The notes under the pieces were generated by a model, which saw only the letters and a list, made by a program, of their open reading frames with translations, was not told the DNA's origin and made no database searches. The position numbers and the translations under genes were made by a program. Below are positions 35,861-43,549 of a stretch of 64,000 bases of DNA, piece after piece. Source of the stretch: Bacteroidetes bacterium 37-13 (GTDB lineage: Bacteria > Bacteroidota > Bacteroidia > Chitinophagales > LD1); assembly GCA_001897535.1 (NCBI GenBank), contig MKTC01000016.1, positions 958 through 64,957 on the forward strand. Reading direction: 5' to 3'. How positions within the stretch are numbered: position 1 is the stretch's first letter; every line of letters starts with the position of its first letter.

Positions 35861-37807
35861 TTACTCTATTGGAAGTGCATTTTCCATTCTTAAATCCCCG
35901 TTCTGCAAAGAGTCAAAATCAGCAGGAGAAATGTATTTAAGTGCCGCTCCGTTAAATATCACATCAGGCGAAAACATTGCCGTATCAGCATCTGCAATTC
36001 GATTGCGCAGCAACATTCGGTTCATTAAAATATGTGCAAATCGCTCAAAGTGCGGTTTAAATTTACCTGAACTATCCACTTGGTATTTAAAGTATTTTGG
36101 ATTGGGGATAATGCCTGCCAAAAAGATACCCTCCTGCAAATTGAGAGCAGCTGGTTTTTTCTTAAAATAAAAATTTGCCGCTTCACCAATTCCATACACA
36201 TTTGGTCCCCATTCAATAATATTTAGATACACTTCTAACATTCGCTCTTTGCTTACCAATCGCATATTTTCTATCAAAAAAACAAGCAGCGCTTCTTCTA
36301 CTTTTCGTGAAATATTTTTATCTCTACTGAGGAATACATTTTTTACCAATTGCATTGTGATAGTACTACCACCGCGCGCAAATCTTCGCTCTTTTATATC
36401 TTGAATTATAGCTTCGCGAAAAGCGCTTTCCACAAAGCCGCCATGCTGCATAAATGAAGGATCTTCCGACTGCAGAACCGAAGCAATTAGATATGGAGAA
36501 ATAGCATTGTAAGGTGTAAAATTCACATTGCTTTCACCAACAAAAATTTGGCGCACTAATCTTCCATTCACAAAAACATCATGAATAAAATCGTCATTTA
36601 TCATTGTTAGTTTTTCTGCACCAAAATGGTTGAGCGAAAAGTTTTCTCGCTTCATTTCCGATTCAAAAACTAAAGCATCTAAGTTTTTACTATCTGCATC
36701 AAAATTTAATTTGTAAGCAAGTTTTCCATTACACGAAATTCCGTTTAATGAGCTAAACATTCCATCAGGCAAAGAGCTAAAGAAATCGTTTGCATCAATT
36801 TTAGGCATCTCAATTTTAAGTGCTGCATGAAAATTTGAATCTTGTTTCTCAGCATAAGCAAAAACATCGAGCAGAATATTTTGCAACTCTACTTTTGAAG
36901 TTGAATCTATCTGTAATGCTGTGGAAGAAATAGTTCCGGAAATTTCGGATTTTAAATTTGAAAACACAATTGGTTGTGGGGCTAAGCGCCAATGTTCTAA
37001 TTGCAAATTTTTCAATTCCGCACTTTGGTCAAAATGCACATCAGTTTTTGTTGCCTTCCATTTAGTTCTAAAATAAATGGTATCAAAATCTATGTTCAAA
37101 TTGTAGTTCTTTCTTAAAAAGGAAAATGCACTAATAGTATCAGAAGTGTGATTAACATTACATTCCAACCATTTATTATCTATATCGAAAGTGCCGCTTG
37201 CATGTAAAGTATCAGCCAAATATTTATTGGAAACATAAGCTGAAAATTGCTTTTGTTTTAGTTCAAATTGAGGAACATAAATTTGTTCACTCTCAATAGT
37301 GTCTTTAAAAATAATGCGAATTTGGTTAAGCGAAATTTCTGTGGAAGAAAACATCGCTAAATACTTTATTGCTCTTGTAAGCACAAAATCTTGATTAGAT
37401 AAAACAGTTTTTTTCGCTGTTCCCTTTTGTTTAAATTTTTCAAGATTCAAAACACCATTTTTATCTATCAAGAAAAACTGAATACTATCTGCAACGATTG
37501 TTTTTAAACGGATTCTGGCTAAAAACATCTGCGGCAATGAAACGTCAATTTTAGCTTGTTGAACACTAAATATTTCAAATGACGCAGAGTCTTTAAGTTC
37601 TACATTTTCAAATGCTACTTCATCTAACTTACTAAAGTAAGCACGGTGAAATTTCAAAGTTAAATGATATTTATCCTGAATTGATTTTTGTGTTTTTTCC
37701 ACTACATACTGAAGCAAAACATTGCGGAACGCAAACACCAAAATGGCGATTATAAAAACTATTGTAACTATTGATATTACTAATACTTTAGCGTATTTTC
37801 GGTTCAA
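35861..37807 (-). CDS. GT51 transglycosylase with long AsmA-like N-terminal region
   Basis: 648 residues. One membrane helix (about 8-27) is followed by ~400 periplasmic residues of beta-rich, AsmA-like sequence. A C-terminal GT51 peptidoglycan glycosyltransferase domain (about 435-620) includes SEDPSFMQHGGF with the catalytic Glu (~448), ARGGSTITMQLVKNVFL, and ERMLEVYLNIIEWGPNVYGIGEAA. It would polymerise lipid II, but it has no transpeptidase domain. The start is a TTG at 37807, since the frame closes 15 bases upstream and no ATG precedes the membrane helix. The TTGA overlap with the msrA stop supports coupled translation. Confidence 0.85.
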   Translation of the reverse strand: MNRKYAKVLVISIVTIVFIIAILVFAFRNVLLQYVVEKTQKSIQDKYHLTLKFHRAYFSKLDEVAFENVELKDSASFEIFSVQQAKIDVSLPQMFLARIRLKTIVADSIQFFLIDKNGVLNLEKFKQKGTAKKTVLSNQDFVLTRAIKYLAMFSSTEISLNQIRIIFKDTIESEQIYVPQFELKQKQFSAYVSNKYLADTLHASGTFDIDNKWLECNVNHTSDTISAFSFLRKNYNLNIDFDTIYFRTKWKATKTDVHFDQSAELKNLQLEHWRLAPQPIVFSNLKSEISGTISSTALQIDSTSKVELQNILLDVFAYAEKQDSNFHAALKIEMPKIDANDFFSSLPDGMFSSLNGISCNGKLAYKLNFDADSKNLDALVFESEMKRENFSLNHFGAEKLTMINDDFIHDVFVNGRLVRQIFVGESNVNFTPYNAISPYLIASVLQSEDPSFMQHGGFVESAFREAIIQDIKERRFARGGSTITMQLVKNVFLSRDKNISRKVEEALLVFLIENMRLVSKERMLEVYLNIIEWGPNVYGIGEAANFYFKKKPAALNLQEGIFLAGIIPNPKYFKYQVDSSGKFKPHFERFAHILMNRMLLRNRIADADTAMFSPDVIFNGAALKYISPADFDSLQNGDLRMENALPIE

Positions 37808-38463
37808 GGATTTTTCAATTTATCTTTAAATACTTTCTCGAATTTTTCCAATTTTGGAACAATTACAAAAGTGCAATATGGGTTACTATTTTTATTATCG
37901 TTAAAATAATTTTGGTGATAATCTTCTGCTTTGTAAAACTTAGTAAACGGTACTACTTCTGTAACAATTTTACTATTAAATGCACCTGATGCATCTAACT
38001 GTTTTATTACATCTTCTGCTATTTCTTTTTGCACATTGTTATGGTAAAAAATAGCTGAGCGATATTGTGTACCCACATCGTTTCCTTGCCTGTTTAATGT
38101 AGTTGGGTCGTGTGTTTTAAAAAATACTTGCAGCAATTCAGTAAAAGAAATTTCGTTGGCATTAAATGTAATTTGAAAACATTCAGCATGCTCGGTAAGT
38201 CCGCTGCAAACTTCGCGATAAGTTGGATTTGCAATTTTTCCTCCGCTGTAGCCACTTTCAATTTTCTCTACTCCTTTTAATCTCTGAAACACTGCTTCAC
38301 CACACCAAAAGCAACCGCTTGCAAGCGTTGCTACTTCTATATTTTCAGTATTATTCATTTTTACTTTTGTTGTAATTCTATTTTCATTTTGAGCACAACT
38401 GTTCAGCACAGAAAAGCTAACTAAAACAAGTATAGTTTGTTTTATGGAACTTAACTTTCTCAT
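37804..38463 (-). CDS. msrA: Peptide methionine-S-sulfoxide reductase A, lipoprotein form
   Basis: 219 residues from the ATG at 38463, which gives a lipoprotein signal (VLNSC, Cys 23); the frame extends to 38571 but overlaps the upstream gene. The catalytic motif GCFWCGE (50-56) and GYSGG, HAECFQITF and DVGTQYRSAIFY are typical of MsrA. It repairs S-form methionine sulfoxide, here in the periplasm or on the outer membrane. No MsrB domain is fused. Its stop overlaps the start of the GT51 gene by 4 bases. Confidence 0.93.
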   Translation of the reverse strand: MRKLSSIKQTILVLVSFSVLNSCAQNENRITTKVKMNNTENIEVATLASGCFWCGEAVFQRLKGVEKIESGYSGGKIANPTYREVCSGLTEHAECFQITFNANEISFTELLQVFFKTHDPTTLNRQGNDVGTQYRSAIFYHNNVQKEIAEDVIKQLDASGAFNSKIVTEVVPFTKFYKAEDYHQNYFNDNKNSNPYCTFVIVPKLEKFEKVFKDKLKNP

Positions 38464-38506
38464 GCTTGTAAAAGTGAAAAAGAAAACCGTAAACAATACT
38501 ATTGCT

Positions 38507-39244
38507 TCACAGTTTTTCACAATGCAAAATAATGCGTGGAGAAGTTCTGCTGTTGAATGTTTCCAACTCATAATTTCCCCAAATATTTTTTATTGCTAAG
38601 CCAGATTGGCTACACAATTCTTCAAACTTTTGAAGTGGAATAATCCGCAGCTTTTCCTCGTACTCATTATCGCTTCCCGCTTCATCTAAAAATTGAATTT
38701 CTTTTACCACAAACCCTGCTGAAACTTTTCTCTTAATATGAAACTGAATTGCTCCTAATTGCAATATTTCTCTTGCTTTTAGGTGTTTTACCACCCATTC
38801 GGAATTCATATAGTCTATTATCAAAATTCCGTTTTGCTTTAAGTTTGAAGCTATAGCTTTCAGCGCAGTTAAGTTATCTTCTTCGGTAGGTAAATAGCCA
38901 AAACTGGAAAATAAATTCACAGCTACATTAAAATAGTTTTCATGAAAAGTTTGGCGCATATCCCACTGGGCAAAGTGAAGTTTTTCATCTTCAAATTGTT
39001 TTGCAAAATCTATGCTGTTTTTACTCAAATCAATTCCGGTAACATCAAAACCTAATTGATGAAACATTTTGGAATGGCGACCTTTGCCACAAGCCACATC
39101 TAATATTCTTGTGTTTGGTTCAATCTTCAATTCTTTCGCTAAAGCGGTTACAAATTTCTCGGCTTCCGTTTCATCGTGATTTTTATACAACAAATGATAA
39201 TATGGCGAGTTAAACCAATCTATAAACCATTCTTTTTCAGCCAT
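38507..39244 (-). CDS. Class I SAM-dependent methyltransferase
   Basis: 245 residues from the ATG at 39244; a TTG two codons earlier is less likely. The SAM-binding loop ILDVACGKGRHS (~46-57), the acidic GIDLS and the NLFSSFGYL motif fit a family of small-molecule methyltransferases common in Bacteroidota. No substrate can be named. It is 43 bases upstream of msrA on the same strand, so the two plus the GT51 gene may form a transcript. It diverges from glmM. Confidence 0.87.
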   Translation of the reverse strand: MAEKEWFIDWFNSPYYHLLYKNHDETEAEKFVTALAKELKIEPNTRILDVACGKGRHSKMFHQLGFDVTGIDLSKNSIDFAKQFEDEKLHFAQWDMRQTFHENYFNVAVNLFSSFGYLPTEEDNLTALKAIASNLKQNGILIIDYMNSEWVVKHLKAREILQLGAIQFHIKRKVSAGFVVKEIQFLDEAGSDNEYEEKLRIIPLQKFEELCSQSGLAIKNIWGNYELETFNSRTSPRIILHCEKL

Positions 39245-39289
39245 TAACAAAACTTTAAAACATTATGTACTTAGATAGCGTTGAGTTAT

Positions 39290-39297
39290 TACCTTCG
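39290..39297 (+). promoter_or_regulatory. -7 box of glmM
   Basis: TACCTTCG matches TAnnTTTG with one mismatch and ends 23 bases before the TTG start of glmM. The upstream TATG at 39264-39267 is a possible weak -33 element at 22 bases. Confidence 0.4.
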
Positions 39298-39320
39298 CAG
39301 CCTCAAAAATAGCATATAAG

Positions 39321-40715
39321 TTGGCACTCATCAAATCAATTTCAGGAATAAGAGGAACGATTGGCGGATTTCCAGGCAACAATTTAACACCGGAAGATAT
39401 TGTGAAGTTTACTGCCGCATTTGGCACTTGGGTTATACAAAATAGCGGAACGCGCAAGATTGTAATTGGTCGTGATGCTCGTGTGAGTGGCGAAATGGTA
39501 AATCATATTGTTGTAGGCACTTTGCAATCAATTGGCATTGACGTTATTGACTTAGGCTTTTCTACCACTCCAACGGTGGAAATCGCTGTGCCGCAAGAGC
39601 GTGCAGGAGGCGGAATTATTTTAACCGCGAGTCATAATCCAAAACAATGGAACGCACTAAAATTACTTAACGCACACGGTGAATTTATTTCAGCAGCAGC
39701 AGGCGAAGAAGTATTGCAATTAGCTGAAGAAAGAGAAATAAAATACGAAGATGTAAACGGGCTTGGAAGCTATTCCCAAAACGATACTTACATTGACAAG
39801 CACATTCAGAAAGTTTTAGCACTAAAACTGGTTGATGTTGAAGCGATAAAAAAACGCAATTTTAAAGTTGTGATTGATTGTGTAAACAGCACCGGAGGCA
39901 TTGCCTTGCCTAAGTTATTAAAAGCGTTAGGCGTAGAAAATGTTGTAGAACTTTACACCGAACCAAATGGATTATTTCCACACAATCCTGAGCCATTACC
40001 GGAAAATTTAAGTGAGTTGGCAATGACGGTAAAAAAGAACAATGCCGATTTAGGAATAAGCGTAGATCCTGATGTGGATAGGCTTGCATTGGTTTGCGAA
40101 GATGGCAATATGTTTGGCGAAGAATATACTTTAGTTGCCGTTGCCGATTACGTTTTAAGCCACAAAAAAGGCAATACAGTTTCAAATTTATCTTCTACCA
40201 GAGCATTACGCGATGTAACAGAAAAACATGGTTGCGAATACTTTGCAAGTGCTGTGGGCGAAGTGAATGTGGTTGAAAAAATGAAAGAAGAAAAGGCAGT
40301 GATTGGCGGTGAAGGCAATGGCGGAATTATTTATCCTGAATTGCATTACGGCAGAGATGCTTTAGTTGGAATTGCTTTATTCTTAACACATTTGGCAAAA
40401 TTTGGAAAATCAACTTCTTTACTTAGAGCAAAATATCCAAACTACTTTATCAGCAAAAAGAAAATTGATTTAGATCCTTCAATAAAAATAGAGCAACTAT
40501 TTTCTGAAATAGAAAGCAAATACAAAAATCAACCGATAAACAAAATTGATGGTGTAAAGATTGAATTTGATAAAGACTGGGTGCATTTGAGAAGAAGCAA
40601 TACAGAGCCAATTATTAGAATTTATGCGGAAAGTGGCTCAGAAACAACTTCTGAGAATATTGCCAACCAAATAATGCAAGATTTAAAATTCTTTAGCCAG
40701 CAGCAAGCAAAATAA
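39321..40715 (+). CDS. glmM: Phosphoglucosamine mutase / phosphohexomutase
   Basis: 464 residues of the alpha-D-phosphohexomutase family. The N-terminal LIKSISGIRGTIGG matches Bacteroidota GlmM. The active-site phosphoserine loop is TASHNPKQWN (~103-112). The metal loop is DPDVDRLA (~246-253). GEGNGGI binds sugar, and RRSNTEPIIRIYAE binds phosphate. It makes glucosamine-1-phosphate for peptidoglycan and LPS, though phosphomannomutase activity is possible. The start is TTG at 39321: no in-frame ATG precedes it, and a later start would remove conserved residues. Confidence 0.9.
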   Translation: MALIKSISGIRGTIGGFPGNNLTPEDIVKFTAAFGTWVIQNSGTRKIVIGRDARVSGEMVNHIVVGTLQSIGIDVIDLGFSTTPTVEIAVPQERAGGGIILTASHNPKQWNALKLLNAHGEFISAAAGEEVLQLAEEREIKYEDVNGLGSYSQNDTYIDKHIQKVLALKLVDVEAIKKRNFKVVIDCVNSTGGIALPKLLKALGVENVVELYTEPNGLFPHNPEPLPENLSELAMTVKKNNADLGISVDPDVDRLALVCEDGNMFGEEYTLVAVADYVLSHKKGNTVSNLSSTRALRDVTEKHGCEYFASAVGEVNVVEKMKEEKAVIGGEGNGGIIYPELHYGRDALVGIALFLTHLAKFGKSTSLLRAKYPNYFISKKKIDLDPSIKIEQLFSEIESKYKNQPINKIDGVKIEFDKDWVHLRRSNTEPIIRIYAESGSETTSENIANQIMQDLKFFSQQQAK

Positions 40716-40751
40716 TATTTTAGATTAAGATTGAGCTAAGTATTGATTATT

Positions 40752-40970
40752 TTACTTCTTGCACTTGTTCAACAAGTGTAAAATTATTGAAACAACACCC
40801 AAACTAAATAATACTAAACCTACCAAGAATAGAAATGAAGTAGGAAAAGAGACGTGTTGTATTTTTAGAAACGCTCCTAATGTACAAACTATAAAACCTA
40901 TCAACAATGTCGCTACTGAAAATTTTATGTAATTCACAGCAGTTATTCTGTTGATTGTACCGTTCTCCAT
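40752..40970 (-). CDS. Small two-helix membrane protein, unknown
   Basis: 72 residues, two long hydrophobic helices (about 15-36 and 44-65) and a basic C-terminal NKCKK. It starts within the last 28 bases of ccmE in another frame, suggesting coupled expression. The composition supports a real inner-membrane protein, but I do not recognise the family. Its last codons include a 17-base palindrome (40762-40778) that may help terminate the transcript. Confidence 0.55.
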   Translation of the reverse strand: MENGTINRITAVNYIKFSVATLLIGFIVCTLGAFLKIQHVSFPTSFLFLVGLVLFSLGVVSIILHLLNKCKK

Positions 40971-41374
40971 TCTCCTTCGCCAGCACCTTTTTCTTTTAGC
41001 GTGATATCGTCATTCACGTATTTAGAAGGACATTTCATCAATATTTCGCTGGCGCGAAAATATTTGCCATCTATTTTTCCTTTCACCACTAATTGTTCGC
41101 TGCGTTCAAAATCTTGTGGCTTTGCGCCTTTATAGATTACCGCTTGCGCATTGCCATCTTTATCATACATCGTAAATTCAAAATGGTTGGGATCTTTTAG
41201 CGGGTCATAAACCAAAGGCAAATCTTTTGCCAAATAGCCTGTAACACTTACCACTTTTGCTTTTTCTTTTGCTTGGGTAAAATTAGCATAAGTAGTGTAG
41301 TCGCCCGTCATGGCAACAATTACCCCAACAGCAACAGCAATAAGCAGCAAAAGAACTATGTGTGATTTTTTCAT
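40943..41374 (-). CDS. ccmE: CxxxY-type cytochrome c maturation protein CcmE
   Basis: 143-residue membrane-anchored OB-fold heme chaperone. An N-terminal membrane helix (4-21) precedes NFTQAKEKAKVVSVTGYLAKD and GKYFRASEILMKCPSKYV. The position of the heme-binding His of E. coli CcmE (HxxxY) is occupied by Cys 115, giving CPSKY (Cys 115, Tyr 119). Cys variants of this type are known from archaea and some bacteria. It would hand heme to apocytochromes, matching the c-type cytochromes in this window. Other ccm genes are not adjacent. Confidence 0.85.
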   Translation of the reverse strand: MKKSHIVLLLLIAVAVGVIVAMTGDYTTYANFTQAKEKAKVVSVTGYLAKDLPLVYDPLKDPNHFEFTMYDKDGNAQAVIYKGAKPQDFERSEQLVVKGKIDGKYFRASEILMKCPSKYVNDDITLKEKGAGEGEWRTVQSTE

Positions 41375-41476
41375 TCTAAAATAAAATTACCGTGTGAAAT
41401 TAAAATCAACTTTGTGTAAATAAAAGTTTTAAGCAAATTTGGGTGAAAGGGTTTCAACAAACTTCCATAAAAAAAC

Positions 41477-41510
41477 AATGCCCGAAACTTAATTCAGAAT
41501 CGGGCATTTT
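41477..41510 (-). terminator. Terminator of the acyl-CoA dehydrogenase gene
   Basis: A 9-bp perfect stem (41477-41485 with 41500-41508) lies 66 bases past the stop on the minus strand. The minus-strand transcript continues into TTGTTTTTTT after the stem. Confidence 0.75.
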
Positions 41511-41575
41511 CGGCAACAGCCGAACCTCAGTTAGAAAAATCCAACCAAGGGATTTAGGGGAAAGCTAACAACGCT

Positions 41576-43384
41576 TTAGTTCCAAAGCGCGTAATCATTT
41601 TCTTGGATAAATTTATCGGCAACAGCTCTGCGAATTTCTTTAGTGTTTACCATTTCATATTTAGTGAAACGCTTTAAGCCCATCAACATAATACGCAATT
41701 CATCGCCACCTGCAAATGCAGCCAACGCTTGTTTTCCGTTCACGTTTATTCTATCCATTGCATCGAAGAAGTAACACTTCACCATATCTACATAAAGTTT
41801 ACTTGCTTCTAAACCGTGTAGGTTTATCAACTTTTCTGCACGTAGCAATGCACTTTCCATCACTAAAATATCAGCCATCACATCAGAAGCATGAATAAGA
41901 ATTTCTTGTTCACTTTCTAACTTCTGCATCAATTTTTGAACTGCTCCACCGGCAACTAACAAAAATGCTTTTTTAGCATTTACCAATGCTTTTCTTTCTG
42001 CTGCAAAAACATCGTCTTCTCCTGCGCTTGCGCCAAAATCCGGCACGCTCATCAATTCTTTTTGAATTGCCATTCCGGGAGTCATTAAATCTAACTTTCC
42101 TTTCATAGCAAATTTTAATAAAGCACTTACTGAAAGCATACGGTTAATTTCGTTTGTGCCTTCAAATATTCTATTGATACGGCTATCGCGATAAGCGCGA
42201 GCCATTGGATATTCTTCGCTGTAGCCGTAACCACCGTGAATTTGCAATGCTTCATCAACCACAAAATCTAAAACTTCAGAGCCTATTACTTTTAGCAAAG
42301 CACATTCTACTTGGTATTCTTCTGCACCACCGGTTAAGTATTCAGTCATAGATTTTCCGGCTTCTCTCAACTCGTGTTCTTTTTGAGTTATTAAACCGCA
42401 AACTCTGTATGAAGCAGCTTCAGCAGCCCAAGTGCGAATTGCCATTTCTCCAATTTTTTGTTTAATAGCACCGAATGAAGAAATTGGTGTTTTAAATTGC
42501 TGGCGCTCGTTTGCATATTTCACTGCTTGACCTAATGCGCGTTTTGCTCCTCCTAATACGCCATTACACAATTTGTAACGCCCGATATTTAAAATTTGGA
42601 ATGCAATTTTGTGCCCTTTTCCGGCTTCGCCCAAAAGGTTTTCAGTTGGCACTTTTACATTATTAAAAAACACTTGGCGGGTTGAAGAAGCTTTAATTCC
42701 TAATTTCTTTTCTTCTGCGCCAACACTTAAACCTTCAAAACCTCTTTCTACAATAAATGCTGTGAACTTTTTATCGTCTCCATCAATTTTTGCAAACACT
42801 ACAAACACATCAGCAAAACCGGCATTAGTAATCCACATTTTTTGTCCGTTCAAAGTGTAGTATTTCCCATCTTCACTCAACACTGCTTTTGTGCGTGCAC
42901 CCAAAGCGTCAGAGCCGCTCCATGGCTCAGTTAAACAATATGCAGCTTTTAATTCGCCTGTGGCTAATTTCGGCAAATATTGTGCGCGTTGTGCATCTGT
43001 ACCGTAATAAATAATTGGGCAGGTTCCTATTCCTGTGTGTGCGCCAATAGTTACGCTCATGCCGTGTGCCCAACCTAAAATTTCTGTTACATAAGAAAAC
43101 GTAGTAAAATCTTTTCCGTTTCCACCGTATTCTTCAGGAATGTGCAGAGAAAGCAAACCGAGTTCTCCTGCTTTATTCAACACATCAACACCGTTCATCG
43201 GGTCTTTATCAAATGCCTCTAAATTTGGATCTATTTCTTTTGTAACAAATTCTTTTGTCATGTCGCGCATCATCTGCTGCTCTTCAGAAATTTGCTCAGG
43301 AATGTATGTTTGTTCCCATGTGCTTTCTTTAATAATAAATTCTCCACCTTGTAAAATCTGGTTCTTGTCTGTAGTTACTGACAT
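41576..43384 (-). CDS. Acyl-CoA dehydrogenase (VLCAD-like)
   Basis: 602-residue FAD enzyme, longer than ordinary acyl-CoA dehydrogenases and like the VLCAD/ACAD9 type with a C-terminal extension (about 430-602). Landmarks are YCLTEPWSGSDALG, WITNAGFADVFVVFAK, and LQIHGGYGYSEEYPMARAYRDSRINRIFEGTNEINR, which holds the catalytic-base Glu. It does the first oxidation step of fatty acid beta-oxidation. The promoter region carries a CAAAC-N4-GTTTG palindrome. It stands alone, with its own terminator. Confidence 0.94.
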   Translation of the reverse strand: MSVTTDKNQILQGGEFIIKESTWEQTYIPEQISEEQQMMRDMTKEFVTKEIDPNLEAFDKDPMNGVDVLNKAGELGLLSLHIPEEYGGNGKDFTTFSYVTEILGWAHGMSVTIGAHTGIGTCPIIYYGTDAQRAQYLPKLATGELKAAYCLTEPWSGSDALGARTKAVLSEDGKYYTLNGQKMWITNAGFADVFVVFAKIDGDDKKFTAFIVERGFEGLSVGAEEKKLGIKASSTRQVFFNNVKVPTENLLGEAGKGHKIAFQILNIGRYKLCNGVLGGAKRALGQAVKYANERQQFKTPISSFGAIKQKIGEMAIRTWAAEAASYRVCGLITQKEHELREAGKSMTEYLTGGAEEYQVECALLKVIGSEVLDFVVDEALQIHGGYGYSEEYPMARAYRDSRINRIFEGTNEINRMLSVSALLKFAMKGKLDLMTPGMAIQKELMSVPDFGASAGEDDVFAAERKALVNAKKAFLLVAGGAVQKLMQKLESEQEILIHASDVMADILVMESALLRAEKLINLHGLEASKLYVDMVKCYFFDAMDRINVNGKQALAAFAGGDELRIMLMGLKRFTKYEMVNTKEIRRAVADKFIQENDYALWN

Positions 43385-43437
43385 AATTTTTGTTTTGATT
43401 AGTTACTAATTTTTTTTTGAATTGCTTTAACGGCTTA

Positions 43438-43445
43438 CGAAGGTA
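43438..43445 (-). promoter_or_regulatory. -7 box of the acyl-CoA dehydrogenase gene
   Basis: On the minus strand the box reads TACCTTCG, 20 bases downstream of a TTG that lies inside the palindrome at 43457-43480. It ends 53 bases before the ATG at 43384. Confidence 0.55.
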
Positions 43446-43456
43446 ATTGTTTCATT

Positions 43457-43480
43457 TTTACCAAACAACCGTTTGGTAAA
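43457..43480. promoter_or_regulatory. PsrA-like operator upstream of the acyl-CoA dehydrogenase gene
   Basis: A perfect inverted repeat with 10-bp arms (TTTACCAAAC and GTTTGGTAAA) around AACC. The core CAAAC-N4-GTTTG equals the consensus reported for PsrA, a TetR-family repressor of fatty-acid oxidation genes. It overlaps the presumed -33 element, as expected for repression that fatty acyl-CoA would relieve. Confidence 0.65.
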
Positions 43481-43549
43481 TAATTTTTCTTGCTTAATTG
43501 AGATTTGTCTTATTTTTATCAAAGTGTACTATTTAAAATACTGTAACAA

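Noticed and set aside
40762-40778. 17-base palindrome as a terminator or operator
   Set aside because: It has a single central base and lies in coding sequence without a T run; kept only as a remark in the small membrane protein entry.
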